Positions 47,545 through 58,887 are shown, numbered from the stretch's first letter. The stretch: DNA of 64,000 nt from Ananas comosus (GCF_001540865.1 NC_033627.1:9277267-9341266); one strand, 5' to 3'. The notes: generated by a model not told the origin, from the letters alone. Program-made: numbers and translations.

Positions 47545-48873
47545 GTTAGGTAAATTTATTTTATTTAAAAATGGTTGACGATAGTGCCATGAATCTTCGT
47601 AATAGGAGTCGTTTCTCATAATTATGGGAACGACCAAGCCAGTAATTTCGAGAATGTGCTAGAGCGTCAAGCAGTTTTGCTAATTGAAGGTGAAACTAGT
47701 GGTCAATCAGACCAGCAAGAGCCAAGTTTGGCTCAGGCGCTTGGACAAATGACACGGGTCTTACAAGTGTTTATAAACCGGCTACTTTAAATGCCGGTAA
47801 ACAACCCAAAATAGCATGGGGATTACCTCCTCCGCCACCATTGGCGACATATCAGGCCCAAAATGTGGGGATTAGAGCTGGAGGGCAAGCCCCTAATGCT
47901 ATGCAGGGAGCAAACCCTGCAATATAGAATTATGGTCTTCCTCTAGGGCCGAATTCGGTTCAAGCACAAGCTCCGGTTCACATACAAGGGAATAACAACG
48001 AGTTGTACGCTCAAATCGAGGAAGCCATTCGAAATACCTTCTTAGTAGGGGCCAAGCTAGCAATGCGGCCTCTGTTTCAATCCCCTTACCCTACAAATAT
48101 AGATGCGGAACATCCTTATCCGGTAAATTGAAAAATGCTGAAGTTTGACAAATTTTCTGGTGACGAAATTGAAAATGCGGTTGAACGCGTCGCACGATTT
48201 ACGACCTAATGTAGAGAGGTCACTGCTAATCCTTTCCTAAAACTTAGACTTCATTAACCAAGACTGCATTTAATTGGTATACGAGTTTACCAGCCAATTC
48301 TGTACGAGATTGAGATGAATTGGAAAGAAAATTTCATGAACAGTTTTACAAATCAGAACCAGAACTTTCGTTTGCTTATCTAGCAGAGTTTCGACAAAAG
48401 TCAGGAGAATCGGTTGAAAAATATCTAAACCGATTTAAAATGGCAAGGAGCTGTTGTTTTGTTAGAATGCCAGAGTTAGAATTTGCCAAGATTGCATTCA
48501 ATGGTTTGCATTTTAAGATAAAAGACCATTTTGAGGATAAATACTTTCCATATCTATTAGATTTGGGAGTTCGAGTTGCTCAATATGAGTAATTTAGAAA
48601 AAGGAATAATAAAGATCGGCCTAGATGGAGCTGAAACAAAGATTGGAAAAAAAGAAAGGAGAAAAACATCTCCTTTATTGAAGAATCTTCGGCTCAAGAT
48701 GAGCCGAATACGTCAGATGAAACAGAAGATTCGGCTGATGAAATCAAAATATATGCTGCTGAGATGGTAAAAAACCATCAGCCATATATGTAATATAGCG
48801 AAACTGGTAGGTTATATCGAACTTTAGTCAAATTGACCAAAGTGTGTCAAGAGAAATAGTTGGACAAAGTTCA
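47545..48873 (+). pseudogene. Tat-lineage gag, 5' portion, broken
   Basis: The gag domain is readable at 48320-48592 (FHEQFYKSEPELSFAYLAEF, SGESVEKYLNRFKMA), matching the Retrotrans_gag family. Upstream pieces in frame include FQSPYPTNIDAEHPYPVN and MLKFDKFSGDEIENAVERVA, separated by stops near 48130, 48208 and 48257. Coding sequence is lost at 48874, where the family B LTR begins, and the downstream half resumes at about 59577. Confidence 0.82.
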
Positions 48874-49866
48874 TTTGTCATTCCAACAATGTTGGAAGGG
48901 TTAAAGTTGAGTTCCAAGTGAGTTAGAAGGGTTTTAGCATTGCTCGGCGGGAAATGAAGCCAAGCACTGCCAAAAACTGCAGTTTGGGGGTCTGTGTACC
49001 GGTGAAGCCCCAGGGCAGTACCGGTACTAGGCTAGTCACCCAAGAAGGCAGCTCTTAGGTTTGGTCACTGCGCTACGGTGTACCGGTGACGGCCTCGATG
49101 CGTACCGATACCTCGCAGCAACCCGAGAACAGCAGCTCTCGGGTTTGGGTAATTGAACAGGGGCGTACCGGTGACGCCCACCCGTGTACCGGTACGCAGT
49201 GCTCCGAACAGCAGCTGCAGTCTGCTGCAAATAAAAAGAGTTAGAGGGTTTGTTTGCAATTGTAGCAGCCTATAAAAATACCCCACCTCCTCCGCTCTCA
49301 TTCACAGCAGTGAGAACACCCTCTTAACCCATTTTTCTCCCTTTCTCTCTCTAGGAGCTCTTCCCCAAGGTGGAAAGGAGAGGATTTGAAGATGGATTTG
49401 GTGGAGAAGAAGGCAAAGGAGTGAAGTATCTTCTCCTTCTTCTTCTTAGCTCAAGGAAAGGAAGCTTTTTGAGGTAAGCTCCATGAGCACTCATGGTAGA
49501 ACTCTAGGGTTTGGTTCAAATGACCTAAAAATAGTTTTTGTTGGGTCTCTTGATGATTTTAAGCTGTTTTTGTTTATCTCCAAGATCCATTTGGTATATG
49601 TTGCTATAGTGCAATGTTAGGGCACCAAACTTGGGGATTTTGTCATAGATGGGTTTGAGTGTAAATTGACCTCGTAGAAACCTAATTGAAAGTATTTTCG
49701 ACCCGTTGGTGGACTCGGTTTGAAGGTCCGACGAGTCTACGCAAAGGAATTAGGAAAAAAGCCTATTTTGGCTTCATTTTGCGTAGTTGAGAGAAATAGG
49801 CGTCCAAAAATCACGAGATTTGAATCGTAGCACCCTAGCAACCATATGAGGTGGGTGGTGCTTTCC

Positions 49867-52800
49867 TGTAACACACTGGGCCTTCGCAAATTGCGAGATT
49901 CGAGTGTTTGAACAGTGTTCCGAGTTTTTCAAGATATTCTGGAGGGTCGTTGACAATGTTTCGACCTATGGCTCGTATCCCGAGAATTGTAGTATTTAAA
50001 GTAGCGCTAAGGTCACCAAAGTGATGGACTTAGACTGCTCTCGAGTTGCATTTTGCTGGGCTGTGTACCGGTACATCTTGATGGTTGTACTGGTACAGAA
50101 AGTGTACCGGTGACACCTTGATGGCTGTACCGGTATAAATGAATTTTTCTGCCAATCCGGGCCTCGGGTTCTCGCGTACACTGGGTTTGTACCGGTACAC
50201 GGGAAAGTGTACCGGTACACTTTGCTGAAAGGGCTATTTTTGTTCGGGGTTGTATTTGTAATTGTTGCAACTCTATATAACCCACTCCAGCCCCCTTAGA
50301 GAGCTCCTTTGAGCCTTTTTTCGTGGAGGAACCAGGTAAGGCTCTCTCCTTTGATTTTTGCTCCATTTTGCTAGGTTTTAACTAGTTTTGATCTCTTCTC
50401 TTTGCTTCTCTTTGTTTCTTGTTGGGTTTTTTCTTTGGAAAAGCATTGGATTGAGGATTGGAGCTTGTAGAAAGGAAGACCTCTAGCCCCAGTACACTTG
50501 TAAGCTTGTTTTGGAGCTCTTATGAGGTTAGTAAGCCTAATATCCTCTTTGATTCATGTTTTAGTAGATTCCACTATATGAAACCCTAGAATTGGAAATT
50601 AGGGTTTATTTTGGAGATGTTGGATTTGAGGCTTTTGGAACCAAATTGATTGGTTTAGAACCTCTGTTTAGGTTGGTTTGGAAGGCCTCTACCCTCAATT
50701 TGGAGATCGAGAGAGATTTCTTCGCATTCGATGAGTTTTCTTCACCTTTGCTTGAGTTGCTTAATGTTTGAGCAAGGGGTTGTTCGTAATGTTCATGTAT
50801 TTCTCTTTTCTATACCTTTAGGGTGTTAGGAGAGTAGTGGGCACCTTCGTCGGCGCAAACGAAGAGCCGCTCGAAGTCTCGGTGGGTTTGACTTCATGAA
50901 ATAGGGGAGAAATGTCTCCTACGTGTTTTATACTTGTCGTTTCATTAAAATGCATGCATATTCATGCTGGATAGGATTTTTAAGAATTTTAGAATACTTA
51001 AAATACATGTGCTATGTATCGTGAAAATTCAACTCTATATAGTAGAGCATTATGTGTATTATGCATATATGTGAAAGGTATTCTTTCTGCAAGTTGGAAA
51101 CATGTCTCGTATGATGAAAATGACTCGAATCATGTACTCTTGAGCACTATACTCTGTTGGTTGTATGCCCTAGAAGCCTATCAGGCTGACGCATTTTATT
51201 TTCTATGGGACATATATTTGTACTTAATATTTATTATTTATATAATTGGGCCTTTTATTCCATTCATGTTAAATGTGTCCATGAATCGTCCTTTGAATTA
51301 ATAAGATGATAATATGTATTCTCAAGAGTTGAGAATTTGAGATACATATTATTGGTGATTAATTCATAAATGCTCTCAATCGGAGGATCATCATGGGGAC
51401 GATGATAGATCCGGTAAGATTGATGTGTGTGCTGCTTCCCTTTTGGGATGACGAATCTCGAGTCATCAGTGTGGGGACACTGGAGCGAACATGCAGGTGG
51501 TTGTTGGAGAACAACGGTACTAAGCGTGACCAACTATGAACAGTTACATGGATGTCTACTCATTCGTCAGTAACTGGTTCGATGTTGCAGTGGTACAACT
51601 GATCCTGAGACCTGCGACACCACGGTCATTCAATATGAGGCTACTGTAGTTTGACTATGCAACAAACTCTGATCCTAGCCATGGGTCTTAGTAGTATATG
51701 TTGGCTGCAGTCGGTTCGTATCAGGAATGGGTGTGTGTTTATAGGGGATCTATCGCTCTCGGTAGAGAGATAATTAGTTCTATGCTATTTGTAAGGCAAA
51801 GCTCAGAAATCCGCGGCCAGGGTAATATGGCGTATGGAAAGATGTTTCCAAGAGTAACCATAAGAGCTTCTGTCTGATCAAATTTGTCATATGACGGGTG
51901 ATGGGGTTTGACGAATATTCCATGACCTCTACTCAGTTGGAACTATGCGATAGAAGGTTGTATTGTACGGTAACTGCACCTAGAGGTTCAGTCCGATATT
52001 CACTTCTGACTGGATTGCCACTATATGCTGCTAGGCGTCACTGGTGGATTGTGGGAACCAATAGAAATAATTATTAATTATTCTATTAGGGTGGAATCAA
52101 AAGAGTTTGAGCCATCAAAAAGAGTTTCAATGATGATGGAGATAGAGATCTCATCAAATCTCACTACCAGACAGAATTGAACCTATTAGGTCACACACAT
52201 AAGAAATCGCGCATGATCGATATTTAGGAGACGATAAAAGAAGTTTATCGGATGGATTAATTATAATTACAATATAGTTAAATACTAAAGTTTACTAATT
52301 TATTAGTAAAAGGACTAATTTGCAATTGTTGTAAATTAGAGGTATTTATGTGTAAAAGTTGCATGGTGTATTTACTAATCGTTAGTAAATAATATGAGGA
52401 CTTATGTGTAAATGTTACACACGAATCGAATTAGAATTAGGATTCGGAATTCGGTTAATATCATAACCAACTTGTGGGTTAATGGATAATCTAATCGGAA
52501 TAGGATTTCGATTAGGATTACGTTAGGGTTTTCTCATTATAAATATATGTCATATGACATATTAAAATTAATGGAAAATTAAGTAAAAAGGAAAAAGAAA
52601 ACCCTAGCCGTCAATCCTTTTTCTTTCTTAAGTCCTCCACAATAAATCCATCGATTTCGATCTTCAAAAGTTGCTAGCACATCTAGAAGATTGATTCATC
52701 TTCCTCAAGCCGACGCAAGAGATTAATTCGTGATCGGATCACGGATTGAAGCGGTCGTCTAATTCGATCAAGGGCGTGATTTCGTGTGGACGCGAGTAGA

Positions 52801-54196
52801 GGCCGGGTGCGTGCGCGGCTAACCGAGGACGAACAAATTTTACCAACGATTGTCGACTTCGCAGTGATCTCGACCCGCGCGAGGTAAAATAAAATAATAT
52901 AGATCCTATTTGATTAGATCAATTAGATCTATTATTAATGATCTAAAACGAAACACGAGGTGATCTTTGGTTTTCAAGAAAATTTTTAATTGTGTTATTT
53001 TCTTCCGCTGCGTACACATGATTTTCTTACATACTCATGCTTGGACTTAATGGACAAAGGTGCCATAAAGAGGCACCGAACTCAGTAAACTGTGAAACTG
53101 CAACATAGAGACATAGTGATAGGCCATGTGGACATCGACTATATTCCATGTTTTAGACATGATGGCATAGTGATAGGCCATTGAGGCATTTGCTACATTT
53201 CATGTTTTAGACATGATGATTTGAGACTTGAGACGGACTTTTACGCTTTCTTGCCATTGTGCTCATTCGCACATGCTTGTGAGGGTCGCTCCCCACAAGC
53301 CGGCACTCCGGAGATAGCCATCGCGACACATGCTCGCCCGTGCGGGATTGGGCGCCGAAATGGGATGCCGTGGGGGAGGTTCATTCCTAGAGTGGGGATG
53401 TTGACTACGACGAGGCCATTAGGCACGGCGCAGGGCGGACTACCTATGGGTAGATCCTACAGGATTGGGATTCTAGTAACATAACATGCCAAGTGGGCAT
53501 TGACTATAATAGTAAACAATGACATCTTACTGATTACATTGTGGATATCATGTTGGTTGTATATTCATGCTTATACATGTTAGAATAGCATCATACTTAT
53601 GCAAATTCATGCTAAGTAGAGATATCATGGTTTAGTAAGTATTCATGTTTAAATACTTGTCATTCATATTGCTTATTTATTCGCTGTTATCTGCTTAGTT
53701 TTCGGGCCTAGTGGCGCTTTTCACTGAAGTCAGTAATTGCCCACTAGGAACTATTATTTAATAGTTCTCACGCCCCCTGTTTTGTGGTTTTCTTTCAGAG
53801 CCCTCTACACCGGTGGAGGCACGGGATCGCGGCAAGAGGATCGCTTAGCTAGCTAGCGATGAGCATTTCTTTTGCTTACTAGGTGGTCTTCTCTTTATTT
53901 TTGTATCTAGTAGAGAGAGAGAGGTTTTGTATCCATGTGTAGAGACCACCATTGGGATTTATTTAGCGCTTGTATTTGGATTTCAGTTGTACTACTTTAT
54001 GGTTCTATCTTAGTAGATTTTAGCCCTTTGTTTATTTCTCTATTGTAGAATCTAGTTGTACTTTGCTCTGATACTCCTAGATGTTTTTCTACTATTGCTT
54101 TATTATCATTTCATTGTAGACGCCTTATATGTTTGAGACGTATGGCGGGTCTGGACACGTGTCGGGCGGGCTTCCGCTGGGTCCCGGGGCGTGACA
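49867..54196 (+). mobile_element. Family A solo LTR, interrupted
   Basis: The start TGTAACACACTGGGCC and end GGGGCGTGACA match family A. The near-duplication is TTTCC (49862-49866) and TTTCT (54197-54201). Palindromes GTACCGGTAC occur at 50065, 50189 and 50209, before a TATA-like CTATATAACC near 50272. It carries the Copia solo LTR 51155-53031; without that it is about 2.45 kb. It is clearly diverged from the 22744 element. No internal sequence is present, so it arose by LTR-LTR recombination. Confidence 0.85.
51155..53031 (+). mobile_element. Copia solo LTR
   Basis: It begins TGTTGGTTGTATGCCCTAG, a start common to long plant Copia LTRs, and ends CTTACA after TTCTTCCGCTGCGTACACATG. A perfect 5-bp duplication TACTC flanks it (51150-51154 and 53032-53036). 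A TATA box (TTATAAATATA) lies near 52539. Its length of 1877 bp with no coding sequence indicates a solo LTR. It lies inside the family A solo LTR. Confidence 0.9.
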
Positions 54197-54604
54197 TTTC
54201 TGAAATCCTCGAATTTCCTTTTATGTCTAAAATGTCATTTCTTAAGCATATGTGTATATTGAGCTTCATGCATTGTAGGGTGATTGAGAGTATATTGTTG
54301 CATGTTGTGAGTACAAATGCATTTGAGATGATTGTAAACTAATGAAAAATTGTAAAACCCTATGTATGCATGAATGATGACAAGAACCTAGAAAAGGCAA
54401 AAAATCTAGTGACATTGAGAACAAATGACATTATGACATCAATAGTAGAGTGACATCAATGAGTTTTGAATGCTAGTGTAAAAGTGTGGCATTAACAAGA
54501 ACAACAAATGTAAGAATATGAGACACTAGATGTGTGGCATGAGTAAGAACATAGAATGCAATAACTTAAGATATTTGATTTTATGGCATATGTGATTATG
54601 ACAT

Positions 54605-54702
54605 CCTCATAGTTGAGGCAACCTTATAGACAAGGTTTGATTGAACATTGCATCCTTATAGTTAAGGATAGGATTGAACTTGACATCCTTAAAGTTAAGG
54701 AT
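54605..54702 (+). repeat. Hairpin array in the family B LTR, conserved loop
   Basis: Four hairpins: CCTCA/TGAGG around TAGT (54605-54618), AACCTT/AAGGTT around ATAGAC (54620-54637), ATCCTTA/TAAGGAT around TAGT (54652-54669) and ATCCTTA/TAAGGAT around AAGT (54685-54702). The loops are alike, while a stem change (CCTCA versus CCTTA) is matched in the opposite arm. Leaving out the later insert, it lies about 0.9 kb before the LTR 3' end. Confidence 0.65.
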
Positions 54703-55367
54703 TTGATTATACTCACTTATAAGTCTTGGCTTGAAGGTGGTAGCTCCCCATCAAGCGATGAGCTCCAGAGTGTTATCACTGGGTTGGTGTTTTTCCCAAA
54801 GGACGGTCCCGTCGGGTTGTAGCGAGTATCTCCCCGATATTAGGGATTTGAGTTGGTGAGTCTATTGAGGGCGAACCTATGGGTTAGCCAAGAGATTGAG
54901 TAAAGGAAATGTGATTTTGCATGCATCATGAGCATTCTATTTGAGCATAATTGCTGATTATATCTTGTTCAGGCATATTAGCTGTATTTGTATAGTTTGG
55001 TTATTATCTATCTGTTTATTCTTCTATTATGCCTGATTTAGACATAGTGGGAAAGTCAGCAAGATCGGCAGCCGAACCTACTGGGAAACCGACTGTTTGA
55101 AGTAAAAAAAAAAAAAAAATTAGGGTAAACTAGTCCTAATCAAAACTGATTAAATTCGGACTCATACCATTAAATTTTTGGGCCAATAATTATAGTTTAA
55201 ATATACAATAGATCCATTCATAAATGTGAGTTGGTGGGCCTAATGAAAGCCCATGCAAAAAAAAAAGGGCCTCATTTCAGCCCATTAAATATTATCATTT
55301 GGGCCCAATAAATTAAAACGGGTCTGATCAAAGACGGTCCACATCCACACCCTATAAAATATATGTT

Positions 55368-55800
55368 CGAAATTCAATTTCAAATCACAACTCATTCAAA
55401 ATTCGATTTCGAATTCCCAACCAATTCCCATAACATCTTCCAACGACCCATTCAAAATTCGATTTCGAATTTCGAATTCCCAACCAATTCCCAAAATATC
55501 CTCCAACAATCCATTCAAAATTCGATTTCGAATTTCGAATTCCCTAACCAATTCCCAAAATATCCTCCAACAATCCATTCAAAATTCGATTTCAAATTTC
55601 CAACCAATTCCCAACCAATTCCCAAAATATCCTCTAACAACCCATTCAAAATTCGAATTTCGAATTTCGAATTCCCAACCTATTTCCAAAATATCCTCTA
55701 ACAACCCATTCAAAATTCGAATTTTGAATTTCCAACGAATTCCTAACCAATCCCAAATATCTTTCAACCAACTACAACAACCTATTCAAAATTCGAATTC
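55368..55800 (+). repeat. Tandem array, unit about 60 bp
   Basis: About seven units contain CCATTCAAAATTCGA, TTTCGAATTTCGAATTCCC and AACCAATTCCCAAAATATCC, with variable deletions. It lies just upstream of the TATA box at 55843, where promoter arrays are often found in LTRs. Confidence 0.8.
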
Positions 55801-55842
55801 GAATTTTGAATCCCTCAAAATATCTCTCACCACTCATCTCAT

Positions 55843-55850
55843 TATAAATA
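55843..55850 (+). promoter_or_regulatory. TATA box of the unclassified insert
   Basis: TATAAATA lies about 40 bp before the ATG at 55884, in a setting (array upstream, short leader downstream) that suggests a real plant promoter. Confidence 0.55.
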
Positions 55851-55883
55851 CGAGAACCGAAATCAAACTCCAGAGAATTTTTT

Positions 55884-56104
55884 ATGGAGACGATAGATAA
55901 AAAAAAGAGAGATAGATTGCTACACACATTTCCATGTTCAAAATATTCAAAGGATATCGCCAAGCTGCTGAAAGGAGGAGATATCGCCGAGCCACTGAAA
56001 GGAGGAGATATCGCTAAGCCCCTGAAAGGAGGAGATATCGCTGAGCCGCGGAAAGAAGGAGAAATCATTGAGCTGCTTCATCCAATCCATCATTTGATCA
56101 ACAG
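55884..56104 (+). CDS. Candidate spliced gene, exon 1
   Basis: The ATG at 55884 opens a 73-codon frame of no family I recognise. It begins METIDKKKRDRLL, then carries a 9-residue repeat (LKGGDIAEP, LKGGDIAKP, LKGGDIAEP) coded by 27-bp units, and ends ELLHPIHHLIN. The frame runs straight into a strong donor, ACAG|GTAAAA. With the acceptor at 56248-56249 the frame stays open into 56250-56715. A TATA box is properly placed upstream. It may be a young gene or the leader of a retroelement. The join is inferred from splice signals and frame only. Confidence 0.4.
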
Positions 56105-56249
56105 GTAAAAAAAAAAGAAAGAGAAAGAAAAATGAAGAAGAAAAAAAGAAAACATAAAAAGAAAAAAAAAGAAAAAAAAGAAAGAAAAGGAAAAAAAGAT
56201 CTCTCTTCTTCCCCCCGTCTATTTTTTTCTTTTTTTTTTGGTATTGTAG
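56105..56249 (+). other. Candidate intron
   Basis: The sequence starts GTAAAA, runs through an A-rich stretch, then a strong pyrimidine tract (TTTTTTTCTTTTTTTTTTGG) and ends TTGTAG. Length is 145 bp, a normal size for a plant intron. Confidence 0.4.
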
Positions 56250-56715
56250 CCATCCATACCATCTAGATGGCTTCGGTGGGAGAGTGGAGGGGAATCTTCG
56301 ATTCCCCGTTTCTTCGGACCTCTCAATACCCCATTCGAAGTCGTTGATGATGGAATGGGTGATCTACATTGCCGCGACCATCTCCAGTATCTTTGGTTTG
56401 ATACTTTCGAAAGAAGAGGTGAGGGGGATCTTTGATTCCCCGTTTCTTCGGACCCTTCAACATTTTTTTGAAAATGTCAAATCAAATTTGCCAGCCGAAC
56501 AAATCCGCGCCACCATCATCAACTTCACCGACGACATCTACGATATAGCCGGTTTGATACTTTCGAAAGGAGAGGGGAGGAAGATCTTTGATATTCCCCG
56601 TTTCTTCGGACCCTTCAACATTTCTTCGAAAATGTCAAATCAAATCCGACGGCCAAACAAATCCGCGCCACCGTCATCAACTTTATTGACATCATCTACA
56701 ACACCGACGGTTTGA
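56250..56715 (+). CDS. Candidate spliced gene, exon 2 with 52-residue modules
   Basis: After splicing, the frame continues for 154 codons to a stop at 56713-56715, giving a product of about 228 residues. It contains a module of 52 residues starting GLILSKEEVRGIFDSPFLRT and including AEQIRATIINF, likely helical. The DNA has about 3.5 further copies of this module, but a 2-base insertion near 56595 shifts the frame in the next copy, so the tail of the product is unlike the module. I recognise no family and propose no function. Confidence 0.35.
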
Positions 56716-56880
56716 CACTTTCGAAAGAAGAGGGGAGGGGAATCTTTGATTCCCCGTTTTTTTTGGACCCTTCAACATTTCTTCGAAAATGTCAAATCAA
56801 ATCTGACGGCCGAACAGATCCACACCACCGTCATTAACTTCGTCGACGTTATCTGCGGCATCGCCAGAAGATTAAACGGG
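56275..56880 (+). repeat. Tandem array, unit about 156-160 bp
   Basis: Four copies share GATTCCCCGTTTCTTCGGAC, CTTCAACATTTCTTCGAAAA and GCCGAACAAATCCGCGCCAC. The copies differ by small indels that do not keep a common reading frame, which argues that coding is not the selected feature throughout. Confidence 0.8.
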
Positions 56881-57450
56881 GATTTCTTCGAACCCAAATC
56901 AAGATCAAACGGGGGTTTATTCGGACCCCAAATCAAGATCAAACGGAGATTTCTTCGGACCCCAAATCAATATCAAACGGGGATTTCTTCGGACCCCAAA
57001 TCATGAATCAAACGGGGATTTCTTCGGACCCCAAATCAATATCAAAACGGGGATTTCTTCGGACCCAAAATCAAGATCAAATGGGGATTTCTTCGGACCC
57101 CAAATCAATATCAAACGGGGATTTCTTCGGACCCCAAATCATAAATCAAACGGGAATTTCTTCGGACCCCAAATCAATATCAAAACGGGAATTTCTTCGG
57201 ACCCCAAATCAAAATCAAAAGGGAATTTCTTCGGACCCCGAATCAAATTGCCAAAGGGGATTTCTTCGGACCCCAAATCATAAATCAAACGGGAATTTCT
57301 TCGGACCCCAAATCTAATTGCAAAATCAAAAGGGGATTTCTTCGGACCCCAAATCCAATCAAAAAGGGTATTTCTTCGGACCCCAAATCCAATTGCAAAT
57401 CATAAGGGGATTTCTTCGGACCCCAAATTAAATTGCAAAATCAAATTCGG
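56870..57450 (+). repeat. Tandem array, unit about 27-36 bp
   Basis: About 18-20 units of the form AAACGGGGATTTCTTCGGAC followed by CCCAAATCAA. Unit length varies and breaks the reading frame. GGGGATTTCTTCGGACCCC has potential to pair GGGG with CCCC in each unit, another conserved-interior hairpin. Confidence 0.85.
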
Positions 57451-57464
57451 ACCCCAAATCAAAT

Positions 57465-57790
57465 TGCAAATCCGAATCAAGTTCACATACGAACCCAAAT
57501 CCAAATCAAGTTCCTATACGAACCCGAACCCAAATCCAAATCAAGTTCACATACGAACCCAAAACCAAATTAAGTCCACATCCAAACCCAAAACCAAATC
57601 AAGTCCACATAAAGAACCCAAAACCAAATTAAGTCCACATCAAAACCCAAAACCAAATCAAGTCCACATAAAGAGCCCGAACCCATTCCACAAATAAACC
57701 CAAACCCAAAACCAAATCAAGTCCACATCCAAACCCAAAACCCAAATCCGAATCAAGTTCACATTCGAACCCAAACCGAATCAAATCCAC
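57465..57790 (+). repeat. Tandem array of CCAAATCAAGT-type units
   Basis: About a dozen units, AACCCAAAACCAAATCAAGT followed by CCACAT or TCACAT. Very C/A-skewed on the plus strand. It follows the 30-bp array directly and shares its CCCAAATC core, so it may be a derived form. Confidence 0.75.
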
Positions 57791-57794
57791 ATAA

Positions 57795-58135
57795 CAAACC
57801 TCATTCATGAACTATGAACCAAGTTCGTGAGCCAAAACACCACAAACCATAAACCAAGATCATATAACCAACCTCATGACCCATACACCAAGTTCATGAA
57901 CCATACCTTATGAACCCATGAACCATACACCAAGTTCATAAACCTCATCCATGAACCATATCCAAGTTCATGAACCAAATCCCTTACACCAAACCTCATT
58001 AACCATAAACCACAACCCAAGCCCATGGACCAAATCCCATGGACCATATACCCAACCTCATGAACCATATCCAAATCTTATGAACCAATACCCAAATATC
58101 ATGAACCAATACCCAAATCTCATGCCCAAAGTTCA
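57795..58135 (+). repeat. Tandem array of CATGAACC-type units
   Basis: Repeated AACCAAGTTCATGAACC and CCCAAATCTCATGAACCAAT units, with short inverted arms (GTTCATGAAC). It has no reading frame of interest. Confidence 0.7.
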
Positions 58136-58149
58136 TCATGAACTTTTTC

Positions 58150-58887
58150 TTTACTCTAGTACATATACCTAGAGTAAAAATCAAATATCGACTACCCCTA
58201 ATACATATGCTTAGGGCTAAGTCAATCGCCTTAGCACATATACTAAGGCAAAACATCTCCAAATCGACAGAGTTCTAAATTATACACTTAGAATTCAATC
58301 AAATGATATCAAGTTCATTCGAACTCTAACACATATACTTAGAGTTCATCCGACTAACCCTAACACATACCCTTAGGGTCTAGTCAACCTTTTACTCTAG
58401 CACATATACCTAGAGTAAAAATCAAACCAAGCTCGACTAATCCTAACCCATATACTTAGGGTCTAGTCAGTCTTTTGCTCTAGCACATCTACCTACCCGA
58501 TCGAGCTCTAATACATATACTTAGAGCTCAAATCCAACGAAGCCTAACATAATACCTTAGGGCTTAGTCAGATCCTTACTCTAGCACATATAACTAGAGT
58601 GAAAAATATATTAAACTCGATTAATCCTGATACATATACTCAGGAATTAACCACCCTCTACTTTCGGGTAATTCGACCCACCTCAATACATATCCGTGAG
58701 CTCAGGTCACATCTCCACCTTGGAATATACAACCAAGGTGAATATAATCAGACTCTGAGACATATATTTAGAGCCAATTAGATTCTAATACATAGAGTTT
58801 AATATCGACTAGGTCTTAACACATATACTTAGGATCTAGTCAATTTTAAATTCAATTGAATCCTAATACATATACTTAGGATTCAAT
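58150..58887 (+). repeat. Array of about 18 hairpins with loop YACATATAC and covarying stems
   Basis: The loop is nearly always 9 bases (TACATATAC or CACATATAC). The stems vary but pair: TTTACTCTAG/CTAGAGTAAA (58150), CCCTAA/TTAGGG (58196), GCCTTAG/CTAAGGC (58228), GAACTCTAA/TTAGAGTTC (58321), ACCCTAA/TTAGGGT (58357), TTTTACTCTAG/CTAGAGTAAAA (58390), GAGCTCTAA/TTAGAGCTC (58503), TCCTGA/TCAGGA (58625), CACCTTGG/CCAAGGTG (about 58715) and ATTGAATCCTAA/TTAGGATTCAAT (58855). A few units carry one mismatch or a lost arm (58271, 58441, 58490, 58785). Spacing is about 40-50 bp. The function is unknown. Confidence 0.85.

Noticed and set aside
57003..57317. 104-residue frame made of repeated SSDPKS and FLRTPNQ
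   Set aside because: Unit lengths in the array are not multiples of three and the frame changes from unit to unit, so coding is unlikely.
58150..58887. CRISPR array
   Set aside because: Spacing is regular, but the conserved part is a loop within changing palindromes, the spacers are alike, and the context is a plant genome without cas genes.
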